Source: Gammaproteobacteria bacterium (GTDB lineage: Bacteria > Pseudomonadota > Gammaproteobacteria > UBA6429 > Thiohalophilaceae). Taken from it: DNA of 64,000 nt. How positions within the stretch are numbered: the first letter of the stretch is position 1; each line of letters starts with the position of its first letter. Made by a program: the position numbers and the translations under genes. Below, in pieces: positions 27,091 to 35,794 of this stretch. The notes below the pieces were generated by a model that saw nothing but the letters and a program-made list of their open reading frames with translations, was not told where the DNA came from and ran no database searches. The DNA is taken from contig WGLP01000004.1 of the NCBI GenBank assembly GCA_016125505.1, forward strand, positions 1 to 64,000, read 5' to 3'.

Positions 27091-28427
27091 ATGACGCGCC
27101 CAGTCTGAACTCCCTGCGCAGCAGTCTTGAAGGCGTCATCCCGTCCGTCATTGCGACGGTCGCCCAGGATGGCACGCCCAACATCACGCCGGTGTCACAG
27201 GTACACTATGTGGATAACCAGCATGTCGCCCTGTCGTTTCAGTTCTTCAACAAGACCCGCGAAAACATCCTGGCCAATCCTTACGCCATGGTGCAGGTGG
27301 TCGATCCGGATACCAGCGCTCACTATCGCCTCAACGTAAAGTACTTACGCACGGAAGATAAAGGTCCCCTGTTTGAAAATATGAAGGCCAAACTCGCCGG
27401 CATCGCTTCGCATACCGGCATGGCCAAGGTATTTCATCTGTTGGGTGCCGATATCTACGAGGTTCTCTCGATTGAAGGGACTCTTTGCGAACGCCTGCCC
27501 TGCACCCTGCCGCAAAGCAGTCGCCTGGCGGCATTGCGCGGCGCCTTGCAACAACTCAATCAATGTCATGATCTCGATGTTCTGTTCGATGCAATAATGT
27601 CAGCATTGCAAACACACTTCGATATCCGCCATGCCATGTTGTTGATGTATGACTGCCATGGCGATCGCCTCTATACCGTTGCCAGTTGCGGTTACGACGT
27701 TTCAGGAATCGGCGCGGAAATTCCCCTGGGCACCGGCGTTATCGGCGTGGCGGCACAACAACAGACGCCGATTCGGATCATGTACATGACCGGACAATAT
27801 GCCTATAACCGTGCCGTACGCGACAACCTGATGCAGGACAACCCGGACCTCGAACTGGAGACTGAAATTCCCTTCGCCGGCCTGGCCAATCCGCACAGCC
27901 AGCTCGCCGTCCCCATCACGCTGCAAGACAAATTGCTGGGCGTGTTATATGTCGACAGTCCGCACGATCTGCGTTTTACCTATGAAGACGAAGATGCACT
28001 GATGTCGCTGGCGGATTACCTGGCGATGCGTTTCAGTCAGTTACAGGACATCAATGAAACACCAGTGGAAACGAATGTAAAACCTATCAAACTGCAGCAG
28101 CAATCGCCGGCATGTGTGATTCGTCATTATCCGGCGAATGACAGTCTGTTTATCGACGAGGAATATCTTATCAAGGGTGTCGCCGGCGCCATCTTCTGGA
28201 AACTTCTGCGTGATTTTCGCGAACAGGGACGCACCGAATTCAGCAACCGCGAACTGCGTCTGGATCCGACGCTGGGTCTGCCGGAAATCGGTGACAACCT
28301 GGAGGCACGCCTGATCCTATTGCAAAAACGCCTGTCGGAGCGTTGCGATTTTCTGCGTCTGGAAAAGACCGGACGCGGTCGCTTTCGCCTGCAAGTCGAC
28401 CGCGCCATTGCACTGGAACAGAACTGA
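27087..28427 (+). CDS. PNPOx-GAF-winged helix fusion, putative redox or small-molecule sensor
   Basis: A 446-residue protein with three visible parts. Residues about 1-125 are a second PNPOx-like split barrel (SVIATVAQDGTPNITPVSQVHYVD, FFNKTRENILANPYAMVQV). Residues about 150-320 form a GAF domain (FDAIMSALQTHFDIRHAMLLMYD, LGTGVIGVAAQQQTPIRI, SQLAVPITLQDKLLGVLYVDS). Residues about 355-440 resemble an OmpR-type winged helix (IFWKLLRDFREQGRTEFSNRELR, LEARLILLQKRLSE, LRLEKTGRGRFRL). This suggests flavin or redox sensing coupled to DNA binding, though the output is inferred. Its N-terminus overlaps the upstream PNPOx gene by 4 nt. Confidence 0.82.
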   Translation: MNDAPSLNSLRSSLEGVIPSVIATVAQDGTPNITPVSQVHYVDNQHVALSFQFFNKTRENILANPYAMVQVVDPDTSAHYRLNVKYLRTEDKGPLFENMKAKLAGIASHTGMAKVFHLLGADIYEVLSIEGTLCERLPCTLPQSSRLAALRGALQQLNQCHDLDVLFDAIMSALQTHFDIRHAMLLMYDCHGDRLYTVASCGYDVSGIGAEIPLGTGVIGVAAQQQTPIRIMYMTGQYAYNRAVRDNLMQDNPDLELETEIPFAGLANPHSQLAVPITLQDKLLGVLYVDSPHDLRFTYEDEDALMSLADYLAMRFSQLQDINETPVETNVKPIKLQQQSPACVIRHYPANDSLFIDEEYLIKGVAGAIFWKLLRDFREQGRTEFSNRELRLDPTLGLPEIGDNLEARLILLQKRLSERCDFLRLEKTGRGRFRLQVDRAIALEQN

Positions 28428-28850
28428 TCAATGGAACGCCAGGACGGCGGTGAAGATAATTAATATCCCTAACGCAGGTCCCAGTAGCGCAATCCTTTTC
28501 ATAAGCTGTGCTGCCGACATATCACCCTTGACCTGAACGCGACGCACCAGTTGCCGCATGGCAAGCAGAAATACCACCAACAGCGCCACCAGGATCAGCT
28601 TGGTCAGGAACATACCGGACCACGCGCTCTTGCCCATGACCACCGTCATGCTGATACCGCTGACAATCAGCACTAACAAACCCAGTTTACCGACACCGGA
28701 GATCGTATTCGTCACGCCCGGCATCAGGGTGCGCGCTTCCGCCTGATCCAGATTGCGGGCGGCATGCCGTGACAGCGCCAGCATATAAATGCCCGTGCCG
28801 GCACCGATGGAGATCCCGAAAAAGTGCAAAAACAATAACGTGTCAAACAT
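28428..28850 (-). CDS. Four-helix integral membrane protein of unknown function
   Basis: A 140-residue protein with four predicted membrane helices (FDTLLFLHFFGISIGAGTGIYML, GKLGLLVLIVSGISMTVVM, FLTKLILVALLVVFLLAM, LLGPALGILIIFTAVLAF). The His in LFLHFFG and absence of other obvious ligands leave heme binding possible but unproven; such four-helix proteins are sometimes grouped with CopD/DUF2269-like families. It lies 27 nt after the cytochrome c gene, so they probably form one transcript and may share an electron-transfer role. Its stop is immediately adjacent to the convergent PNPOx-GAF gene. Confidence 0.65.
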   Translation of the reverse strand: MFDTLLFLHFFGISIGAGTGIYMLALSRHAARNLDQAEARTLMPGVTNTISGVGKLGLLVLIVSGISMTVVMGKSAWSGMFLTKLILVALLVVFLLAMRQLVRRVQVKGDMSAAQLMKRIALLGPALGILIIFTAVLAFH

Positions 28851-28877
28851 GCTGGCATCCTCGTGTCATAGCGTGTG

Positions 28878-29387
28878 TTACTGATCGGCCCGTGCCGTTT
28901 GCGGCAGGTTCTTGGGCACAAATTCAAAGTACGGTGTCTTCACTGCGATGCCTGGCGGCGCAAACGCCGGTGCCGGTATCCCGGCCGGTCCGAGTTTGCG
29001 CACATACGCATAGATCGCACGCAGATCGGTATCACTCATGTCGCGCAGACTGAACCAGGGCATCGGCGGACGCATGGGCTTGCGTGCCGTTTGCAGCCAT
29101 TGTTGTTCGCTCATCTTGCTCAGCATCAGTCGCAAGTTGGCCGGATAAGTGGTCCCCCAGGGTCCCTGAAAACCCACCGCACTGCCGACCAACCACTTAC
29201 TCTCGTGCACCTTGCCACCGGCCTCGGGATATCCCGGCGTATGGCAGTCATTACAGCCGCTGGTCGCGAGCAGATAGCGGCCGCGTATCAGCAACTGATA
29301 GTCGGATTGCGTATCCGCCTGCACGGGCAGGCAACCGAGCAGACCTGCCAGGACGGCAGCACTGCGAAGCATATTTCTGGATTTCAT
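28878..29387 (-). CDS. Periplasmic c-type cytochrome
   Basis: A 169-residue protein from ATG 29387 with GGAGGG upstream. A signal peptide ends near residue 24 (PVQA). One heme-binding motif, CNDCH, is at Cys45-Cys48-His49. The likely distal Met lies in the MRPPMPWFSLRDMSDTDLRAIYAYVRKL region, a pattern typical of class I cytochrome c subunits of dehydrogenases. The C-terminal extension is Pro-rich (GIPAPAFAPPG). It probably carries electrons in the periplasm. Its partner enzyme is not evident, though the four-helix membrane protein downstream is a candidate anchor or acceptor. Confidence 0.87.
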   Translation of the reverse strand: MKSRNMLRSAAVLAGLLGCLPVQADTQSDYQLLIRGRYLLATSGCNDCHTPGYPEAGGKVHESKWLVGSAVGFQGPWGTTYPANLRLMLSKMSEQQWLQTARKPMRPPMPWFSLRDMSDTDLRAIYAYVRKLGPAGIPAPAFAPPGIAVKTPYFEFVPKNLPQTARADQ

Positions 29388-29523
29388 CGTATTCCCTCCT
29401 CTTGGATAATTTGACCAGGGACATGGGGCCATGCCCTGCGTTATGGTCAAATCATAGGGGAACGATGCGTAGGCGTTTCCTAAATAAAAACTATCAGAAT
29501 CTTAAATTTTTCTTAAAACGCGG

Positions 29524-31428
29524 TTAACCGGCAAACCCGTCCAGATATTCCCAGCGGCGATAGGCATCGCCAAGTTCCTGTTGAATCGTCTCCAGCCGCG
29601 CCAGGGTATCCTTGATAAGAACTTTATCGCCCTGGTAAAAATCGCCCTGGCTCACCAGCAATTCGATCTCGCGTTGCTCTTCTTCCAGGGCCTCGATACG
29701 TTCCGGCAGATGCTGCAGTTCACGCTGTTCGTTGAACGAGAGCTTGACCTTCCCTGTTGTCTTAGGTTTGGATGATTTGCTTATTGGATCCGGCGTGGCT
29801 TCATCCTTGGGCCTGGCCACAGCAGGCGGCTCGACCGGCTTGCGTTGCCGCAGCCAGTCTTCGTAGCCGCCAACGTAATCGCCGACCTGACCATGCCCTT
29901 CGAACACCAGCGTGCTGGTCACGACGTTGTCCAGGAACGTGCGGTCGTGACTGACCAGCAACAAGGTCCCTTCATATTCGTTCAGGAGTTCTTCGAGTAA
30001 TTCCAGGGTATCCACATCCAGGTCGTTCGTGGGCTCGTCCAGCACCAGCATGTTCGCCGGTTGCGTGAACAATTTTGCCAGCAACAGGCGATTGCGCTCG
30101 CCGCCGGAAAGATTTTTTACCGGCTCATCGACACGCTCCGGCGGAAACAAAAAGCTGCGCAGGTAACCGATGACATGGCGGGAGCGTCCCTTGACCGTGA
30201 TGTAATCGCTGCCTTCCGACAGGTTGTTGCGCACGCTCTTTTCCGGGTCGAGTTGCGAACGGTGTTGATCGAAATAGGCCATATCGAGCTTAGTGCCCAG
30301 CACGACCCTGCCCGAACTGGGTTTGATCTCGCCCAGGATCAATTTCAACAGCGTGCTTTTGCCGGAACCGTTCGGCCCGATAATCCCCACGCGATCGCCA
30401 CGCAAGATGCGCGTCGATAAGTGATCAATCACCGTGTGTTCGCCGTACGCGAAACTGACATCGCGCAGGTCCGCCACCAGCTTCCCGGCAATGTCACCGC
30501 TGTCCACTTGCAGCGTCGCCTTGCCCGGTGTCTCCACCCGTTGCCGGCGTTGTTCGCGCAATCTTAACAAGGCGCGTACCCGGCCTTCGTTACGCGTGCG
30601 TCTCGCCTTCACGCCCTGGCGAATCCAGGCCTCTTCCTCGCTGAGGCGCTTGTCGAACTTGGCATTGGCACGCGCCTCGGCCTCCAGCATCTCCTCTTTA
30701 CGCCGCAAATAATTTTCATAGTCGCCGGGAAACGACGTCAGTGTCCCACGATCCAGTTCGATAATGCGCGTGGCCAGATTTTTCAGAAAGGTGCGATCGT
30801 GGGTAATGAAGATCAAGGCCCCGGGATAGGACAGCAGATACTCTTCCAGCCAGCCAATGGCGGCGATATCCATGTGGTTGGTCGGTTCGTCCAGCAATAA
30901 CAAATCCGGCTGACTGATCAGGGACCGCGCCAACAGCACGCGGCGGCGCATGCCACCGGAACAATCGCACAGGCGTTTGTCCGCCTGCAGGTCGAGACGG
31001 CTCAAGGTCATCTCCACGCGTTGCTGAATATTCCAGCCGTCGGCGACCTCGATGGCATGCTGCAATTCGGCCAGGCCGGACAGACCATGGGGATCATCAT
31101 GGTTAATCGCATGCAGGGCATGATGATAACGCGATAACAATTCACCGACTTCACCCAGCCCCGCCGCCACCACGTCGAAGATGGTATCTGCGCTGTCCAG
31201 GGGCACATCCTGTTCCAGATAGGAAATGCGCAGGGTATCGGGATACCAGATCTCGCCATCGTCCACCTGGATCTGACCACTGATCACGCGAAACAAGGTG
31301 GACTTGCCCGCGCCATTGCGCCCGACCAGACATACCCGTTCGCCGCGTTCGATCTGGAAACTGACATCACGCAACAGGTGTTGATGACCGTAGGCCAGGC
31401 CCAGATTTTTGAGAGTTAACAGAATCAT
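29524..31428 (-). CDS. uup: ABC-F ATPase, Uup-type
   Basis: A 634-residue ABC-F protein with two ATPase domains and no membrane helices. Walker A motifs are GRNGAGKST and GPNGSGKST, signatures SGGMRRRVLLARSL and SGGERNRLLLAKLF, and Walker B motifs DEPTNHMD and DEPTNDLD. A C-terminal coiled coil (LSFNEQRELQHLPERIEALEEEQREIELL) marks the Uup subgroup, which acts at the ribosome or on branched DNA. The ATG at 31428 has no Shine-Dalgarno. The 11-mer CTTATATATAG ends one base before it. Confidence 0.92.
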   Translation of the reverse strand: MILLTLKNLGLAYGHQHLLRDVSFQIERGERVCLVGRNGAGKSTLFRVISGQIQVDDGEIWYPDTLRISYLEQDVPLDSADTIFDVVAAGLGEVGELLSRYHHALHAINHDDPHGLSGLAELQHAIEVADGWNIQQRVEMTLSRLDLQADKRLCDCSGGMRRRVLLARSLISQPDLLLLDEPTNHMDIAAIGWLEEYLLSYPGALIFITHDRTFLKNLATRIIELDRGTLTSFPGDYENYLRRKEEMLEAEARANAKFDKRLSEEEAWIRQGVKARRTRNEGRVRALLRLREQRRQRVETPGKATLQVDSGDIAGKLVADLRDVSFAYGEHTVIDHLSTRILRGDRVGIIGPNGSGKSTLLKLILGEIKPSSGRVVLGTKLDMAYFDQHRSQLDPEKSVRNNLSEGSDYITVKGRSRHVIGYLRSFLFPPERVDEPVKNLSGGERNRLLLAKLFTQPANMLVLDEPTNDLDVDTLELLEELLNEYEGTLLLVSHDRTFLDNVVTSTLVFEGHGQVGDYVGGYEDWLRQRKPVEPPAVARPKDEATPDPISKSSKPKTTGKVKLSFNEQRELQHLPERIEALEEEQREIELLVSQGDFYQGDKVLIKDTLARLETIQQELGDAYRRWEYLDGFAG

Positions 31429-31503
31429 GCTATATATAAGTATGTAAAATCCGCCTGAAGCCTAACTCAGGCGCTTACCACACCAGGTTACCGGAAGGCC
31501 GCT

Positions 31504-32001
31504 ATGATACCTAATTTGCAGAGATTAAAGTTGGGGATTCTTTTGTGTTTGCTGTTTGCCATGTCCGGCGCATACGCCGCTGCCCCCAAGCCCGGCGATA
31601 CCGCGCCCGGTTTCAGCCTGAAGACCCTCACGGGTAGCACCGTCAGTCTGGCGCAATTGACGCAACAGGGGCCGGTCATGCTGGTGTTTTACGAAACCCA
31701 GTGCGTCTATTGCTTTGCGCATATCGGGGAATTCAATGCCTTGCATGACAAATACCACCGCAAGGGACTTTCGATCGTCGCCATCAATTATACCGGTGAG
31801 TACATCACGGATATCAAAGCCTATGCCAGGGACAATGGCCTGAAATACACCGTCATCACCGACAAGCTGCCCAGCATCGATGTCGCCGAGGCCTATCACG
31901 TGGTCGGCTCGCCAACCATCGTGGTTGTGGATAGCAATGGCAAGATTGTGTTTTACGGATATACACTCCCGCCGGACATCACTCGATGGTTAAAGTCCTG
32001 A
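31504..32001 (+). CDS. Periplasmic TlpA/AhpC-like thioredoxin-fold protein
   Basis: A 165-residue protein with a signal peptide ending AYAA. The thioredoxin-like fold starts with KPGDTAPGFSLKTLTGSTVSLAQL. The active site is CVYC in VFYETQCVYCFAHIGEFN, and the cis-Pro loop is VGSPTIVVVDSNGKI. This is the plan of ResA/TlpA reductases or AhpC/TSA peroxiredoxins, so it probably reduces disulfides or peroxides in the periplasm. The gene is divergent from uup. The small gene ending at 32003 converges on it with a single-base gap. Confidence 0.85.
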   Translation: MIPNLQRLKLGILLCLLFAMSGAYAAAPKPGDTAPGFSLKTLTGSTVSLAQLTQQGPVMLVFYETQCVYCFAHIGEFNALHDKYHRKGLSIVAINYTGEYITDIKAYARDNGLKYTVITDKLPSIDVAEAYHVVGSPTIVVVDSNGKIVFYGYTLPPDITRWLKS

Positions 32002-32002
32002 G

Positions 32003-32365
32003 TTAAGGCTTGTCGATCTTCGTGTAAACCGATGCCTTGCCCGTACGGCTGGTGACGATCCTGAGTTGCCTGTTTTGCCGATCGCCATGGAAGGTCATGA
32101 TGAAGTCTTTTTCCTTCCAGGTAAAAACGGCTTTGACGGTATCGCCATCGATAATATACAGCCCCGGGATTTTGCCATTCGGTCCGATACTCCAGGCATC
32201 GCCGTTGGGCAGAAATTCCAGATAGTCCTTTTTACCGCCGTCCGGGTCATAGCTCAGTTCCCATTTACCATAGACCCACGCCTCGTCATCCGAACCCTGC
32301 GCAACGGACGCCATGCACAGGGACAACAGGATCAGACTCGTCCGTACCAGTTTATTGGCAAGCAT
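32003..32365 (-). CDS. Small secreted protein of unknown function
   Basis: A 120-residue protein with a signal peptide ending VAQG. The mature domain is short and strand-rich (VYGKWELSYDPDGGKKDYLEFLPNGDAWSIG, VKAVFTWKEKDFIMTFHGDRQNRQLRIVTS), which looks lipocalin-like or like a small beta-barrel. I do not recognise the family. It starts 10 nt after the aldo/keto reductase stop and probably belongs to the same transcript. Confidence 0.6.
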   Translation of the reverse strand: MLANKLVRTSLILLSLCMASVAQGSDDEAWVYGKWELSYDPDGGKKDYLEFLPNGDAWSIGPNGKIPGLYIIDGDTVKAVFTWKEKDFIMTFHGDRQNRQLRIVTSRTGKASVYTKIDKP

Positions 32366-32375
32366 GGCTTCTTCC

Positions 32376-33308
32376 TCACGTCAGGCTTTCGTAATAGTTG
32401 ATCATCTTATTGCGCAGCGAGGCGTCCGGCAAGCGGCCACGCAGACTGCCCATATTCTCCCGCATGTGTTCAACGCGTGAGGTTGCCGGTATCGCACAGG
32501 TCACCCCAGGGTGGCTGATAATGAATTTCAAAAAGAACTGCGCCCAGTCATGGCAATCGATCTCTCCCGCCCAGGCAGGCAGGGGCTTGCCGGCGACCCG
32601 CTGGAAAAGATTGCCACCCTGGAACGGGCGATTGACGATCACCGCCAGTTTGCGTTCCGCCGCCAGTGGCAACAAGCGCTGCTCGACCTCGCGATCCTCA
32701 ATGTTATAGGTGAACTGGACAAAGTCGATGGCGCTTTCCGTTGCCATGATCTTTTCCAGTTCAGGATGACGACGGCCATGGGACGTGGTGACACCGATGT
32801 AGCGGATTCGGCCTTCCTGTTTCCAGCTCTTCAACGTCGCCAGATGCGTCCGCCAGTCCAGCAGGTTATGCACCTGCATCAAATCGAAACGCTTCACACC
32901 CCACAGCGCTTGCGAACGCCGCATCTGACGCACGCCTTGCTGCCAGCCTGCGGTCCAGACCTTGGTCGCCGCAAATATCTTTTCTTCGGCATGTAACTGC
33001 TTCAGGCAATAGCCGATGACCTCTTCCGAACTGCCGTACATCGGCGATGAATCGATCAGGCGCCCGCCTTCTTTCAAAAAGGCACGTAACACCTCCACGC
33101 GGGTTGCCCGCTCTGCGCTGTCGTCGCCAACGGCAAACGTCAGCCAGGTGCCCATCCCGACCGCAGGTATGGATTCGCCCGTCTTTGGTATCGGGCGCAG
33201 GTGTATGGGGGTGTCCGCGAAAACATACTTCGAGCCGGGCATGCTTAACAGGCTCAGACCGGCACACTGTTTGAGAAAGCGGCGTCGACTGTTGCGTGAT
33301 TCAGGCAT
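32376..33308 (-). CDS. Aldo/keto reductase with Tat signal
   Basis: A 310-residue aldo/keto reductase. The N-terminus carries a twin-arginine motif (SRRRFLKQCAGLSLL), so export by Tat as a folded NADP(H) enzyme is predicted, although some such N-termini are not cleaved. The catalytic set is visible: Asp and Tyr in LIDSSPMYGSSEEVIG, Lys in FAATKVWTAGW and His in MQVHNLLDW. The substrate is unknown. It overlaps the upstream kinase-like gene by 8 nt (33301-33308). Confidence 0.88.
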   Translation of the reverse strand: MPESRNSRRRFLKQCAGLSLLSMPGSKYVFADTPIHLRPIPKTGESIPAVGMGTWLTFAVGDDSAERATRVEVLRAFLKEGGRLIDSSPMYGSSEEVIGYCLKQLHAEEKIFAATKVWTAGWQQGVRQMRRSQALWGVKRFDLMQVHNLLDWRTHLATLKSWKQEGRIRYIGVTTSHGRRHPELEKIMATESAIDFVQFTYNIEDREVEQRLLPLAAERKLAVIVNRPFQGGNLFQRVAGKPLPAWAGEIDCHDWAQFFLKFIISHPGVTCAIPATSRVEHMRENMGSLRGRLPDASLRNKMINYYESLT

Positions 33309-34863
33309 TGGTCACATCCTCCGCGTGGGCCCTGACATGTTGTGCCAGTTTTGCGATATCAACCGCCTGTTCCGTATCAATAGTAATCGTGTCGGGCAAT
33401 TCCTCCGCCGCCAGCGGGGTAAACTGTCGCAACTGGTTTTCGAGAATCGCCAGGTCGGCGTCCGAGGCATCGTCCGCACGCTGGCAAATGCGTTGCCGCA
33501 GGCATGAGGCACTTGCCACACACTGCAAAATGACAAAGGGCACTTGCAACTGCCGCGCGAGTTCCGCAAACGGTTTGCGCCGCGCCGCCGCAAGGAACGC
33601 CGCATCAACGATCACCGGAAACCCGGCGCTCAGCAGCGTTTGTGCCTGTCGCAATAAATGCGCATACGTCCGATCACTCATCTCCGCTGTATAAATCCCG
33701 GCGCCGGGAATGGATTTCGCGCGAGTCAGTGCGTCGATGCCGACCAGGCGTTTGCGTTCCACGTCGGAACGCAAGCGCACCGCACCCAGCGCTGCCAGCA
33801 GCCCCTCACTGATCGTACTCTTGCCTGAGGCAGACAGGCCCCAGGTGATCATCAGGCTGGGCTTGCGCCGGCGGATAAATGACTGCGCCAAGGCCAGATA
33901 ACCGGCGAACTCCTGTTCGTCGACTGCCCGCTCCTGTGCACTCAGATCGGATTGGGACAAGCGAATGCAATTCACCTTGGCGCGCACCATCGCCCGGTAG
34001 ACAAAATAAAACGGCAGCAGCACCAGGCCGGCATAATCACCGGTGTGACTCAGATACCGGTTGAGCATACGGTACGCCAGGGCTGGCTGACGGCGGTCGA
34101 TGAGATCCATGAACAGAAAGGTGATGTCGCTGATGACATCAATCCAGCGCAGCGCGGGATTGAACTCGATACAGTCAAAAATGACCGGCGCATTTTCGAA
34201 CCAGGCGATATTGCGCAGGTGCAGGTCGCCGTGACACTCGCGTACAAAGCCGTCGCGTTTGCGCTGACGCATGACCGCCTGCAAGTCCGCAAAATTCCGT
34301 CGACTCCAGTCCTGCAAGCTGTCCAGTTGTTCCAGTATGTCGGCGCGGTGTTCGCGTTCGCGGATTTGCGCAAAATTTTCTTCTACCGGTTGCCATACCT
34401 GCTCCGGCTCGCCGTATTGCATCGCGGCAGGTGCCTTATCGACCCTGGCGTGAAACCTCGCCACCACATCGGCAATGTCGTCCAGATAACCCGCGGGTAA
34501 ATTGCCGTGCTGGAGCAAACGGTCCAATTGTGCGGACTGCGGAAACTGGCGCATCCTGACGGCGTAATCAATAATGTCGCCATCACCACCGACATGCGGC
34601 GCATCGGATGTGCCGCGGATGGGGATCACATCGAGGTAGATCGCGGGGGCCAGCCGTCGATTCAGGCGTAATTCTTCCTCGCAATAGAAACGACGCTGGG
34701 TCAGGCTGGAAAAATCCAGAAACCCCAGGTTGACGGGTTTCTTGATCTTATAGACATAGTCACCGGTAAGAATGACCCAGGAGATATGGGTTTCCAGTAA
34801 TTCTATCCCGCTGACCGGGTGGTCAAAATTTTCCGGGGTCAGGAGTGCGGCGATGTTCAGCAT
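33301..34863 (-). CDS. APH-like phosphotransferase fused to a P-loop kinase domain
   Basis: A 520-residue fusion. Residues about 1-310 resemble an aminoglycoside phosphotransferase-type kinase fold: ATP-binding strand VYKIKKPVNLGFLDFS, catalytic loop CHGDLHLRNI and a DFG-like VIFDCIEFNP. Residues about 340-515 form a P-loop kinase domain with Walker A in TWGLSASGKSTISEGLL and a lid-like region. Such fusions occur widely in Proteobacteria but their substrate is not known to me. Resistance should not be assumed. It heads a likely operon with the Tat aldo/keto reductase and a secreted protein. Confidence 0.85.
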   Translation of the reverse strand: MLNIAALLTPENFDHPVSGIELLETHISWVILTGDYVYKIKKPVNLGFLDFSSLTQRRFYCEEELRLNRRLAPAIYLDVIPIRGTSDAPHVGGDGDIIDYAVRMRQFPQSAQLDRLLQHGNLPAGYLDDIADVVARFHARVDKAPAAMQYGEPEQVWQPVEENFAQIREREHRADILEQLDSLQDWSRRNFADLQAVMRQRKRDGFVRECHGDLHLRNIAWFENAPVIFDCIEFNPALRWIDVISDITFLFMDLIDRRQPALAYRMLNRYLSHTGDYAGLVLLPFYFVYRAMVRAKVNCIRLSQSDLSAQERAVDEQEFAGYLALAQSFIRRRKPSLMITWGLSASGKSTISEGLLAALGAVRLRSDVERKRLVGIDALTRAKSIPGAGIYTAEMSDRTYAHLLRQAQTLLSAGFPVIVDAAFLAAARRKPFAELARQLQVPFVILQCVASASCLRQRICQRADDASDADLAILENQLRQFTPLAAEELPDTITIDTEQAVDIAKLAQHVRAHAEDVTNA

Positions 34864-34913
34864 GACGCATCAGCCTGCAAGCGCGTACCTGTCAGTACGC
34901 CAGCCCATCGGGA

Positions 34914-35135
34914 TCAGCCGAGTTCCGCCAGGCGTTTTTCGACCAGGTCGAGTTCATCCGCTGTCGCCTTGGCGATCCCGGCCAGGACTTCGGCATTCTC
35001 CAGTTGAATCGCCTGCTCCTCGAAATCCGCCGGCAACCCCGCACGATAATCCTTTTCGATGGAGGCGAGCCGTTCGCGCAATTCATCGCGCCGTTTGCGC
35101 AATTCGGCGATTTCCTGTTCGATATCCTGCGTCAC
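34914..35135 (-). CDS. Small coiled-coil protein
   Basis: A 73-residue acidic and basic coiled-coil protein (MTQDIEQEIAELRKRRDEL, ENAEVLAGIAKATADELDLVEKRLAEL). The overall plan resembles the helical part of DksA/TraR proteins but has no zinc-finger Cys. It has a GGAGGTGA-type site a few bases before the ATG at 35135. It lies 37 nt after a YdcH-like gene and 50 nt before the kinase fusion. Confidence 0.65.
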   Translation of the reverse strand: MTQDIEQEIAELRKRRDELRERLASIEKDYRAGLPADFEEQAIQLENAEVLAGIAKATADELDLVEKRLAELG

Positions 35136-35172
35136 GATTCACCTCCCATAACCTGCTTCATTGAGTGCCGAC

Positions 35173-35412
35173 TTATGCCTGGTTCAGCATTTGGAACAAC
35201 TGATCCTTCAACTGCAGGCGTTGCTTTTTGAGGTTCTCGGTATATTCATCGGACGGTGTCTCGATTTGTTCCTCAATGCGGTAGATCTCGTTATCGATGG
35301 CATTGTATTTATCGAATAACTCGGCAAAGGCCGGGTTATGTGTCTTCAATTCATGGATTTTGTCTTTCAATTCCGGAAATTCTTGCGTCAAATGATGATG
35401 TTCACCAAACAT
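35173..35412 (-). CDS. YdcH/DUF465 family small protein
   Basis: A 79-residue protein from ATG 35412 (MFGEHHHLTQEFPEL), with GGAGG 5 nt upstream; a frame extending to 35484 has no matching support. DUF465 hallmarks are present: HHLTQEFPELKDKIHELKTHNPAFAELFDKYNAIDNEIYRIE and LKKQRLQLKDQLF. These are helical-hairpin proteins of poorly defined function. Confidence 0.88.
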   Translation of the reverse strand: MFGEHHHLTQEFPELKDKIHELKTHNPAFAELFDKYNAIDNEIYRIEEQIETPSDEYTENLKKQRLQLKDQLFQMLNQA

Positions 35413-35506
35413 GCAGGCCTCCAACCCATACTCATCTTTAACTAGTGTAGCGAGATTCGAGCGGAGTGGCTTGATCTGGAACAATATCGAGACAGGTTTT
35501 TGCGGC

Positions 35507-35794
35507 TCAGCGGTCCCGGCCGTACAGGACCCGCAATTCCTGTTTGGCCTGTTCGAGGATCCGGCGTTGCCGGCGGTCCAGCTTGCGGCCCGCGCGGTTT
35601 ATATAAAATACCAGCATCGACATGGCGGAGCGGAAGGGGTCAGCCTTGCGCCGTTTGCTTTCCTCTGCCGAACGCGCCAGTGACAGCGCAATACGCTTTG
35701 GATCATCCCAGGTGAAAACGCCCTGCTCCAGGTCCAGGGCATTGCTGGTCTGCGTCACCCGCTGGGACCACTTACGGCCGGGTTTTCCCGTCAT
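35507..35794 (-). CDS. DUF3175 family protein
   Basis: A 95-residue basic protein matching DUF3175: KWSQRVTQTSNALDLEQGVFTWDDPKRIALSLARSAEESKRRK, followed by helices with RAGRKLDRRQRRILEQAK. The family is of unknown function. It overlaps the upstream Xre/ParS-like gene by 23 nt (35772-35794), so the two are translated together and may interact. No Shine-Dalgarno is obvious, which fits translational coupling. Confidence 0.8.
   Translation of the reverse strand: MTGKPGRKWSQRVTQTSNALDLEQGVFTWDDPKRIALSLARSAEESKRRKADPFRSAMSMLVFYINRAGRKLDRRQRRILEQAKQELRVLYGRDR

Noticed and set aside
33301-34863. Aminoglycoside resistance gene
   Set aside because: The APH-like fold is common in kinases of small metabolites, and the fusion to a P-loop kinase and operon context do not suggest antibiotic resistance.
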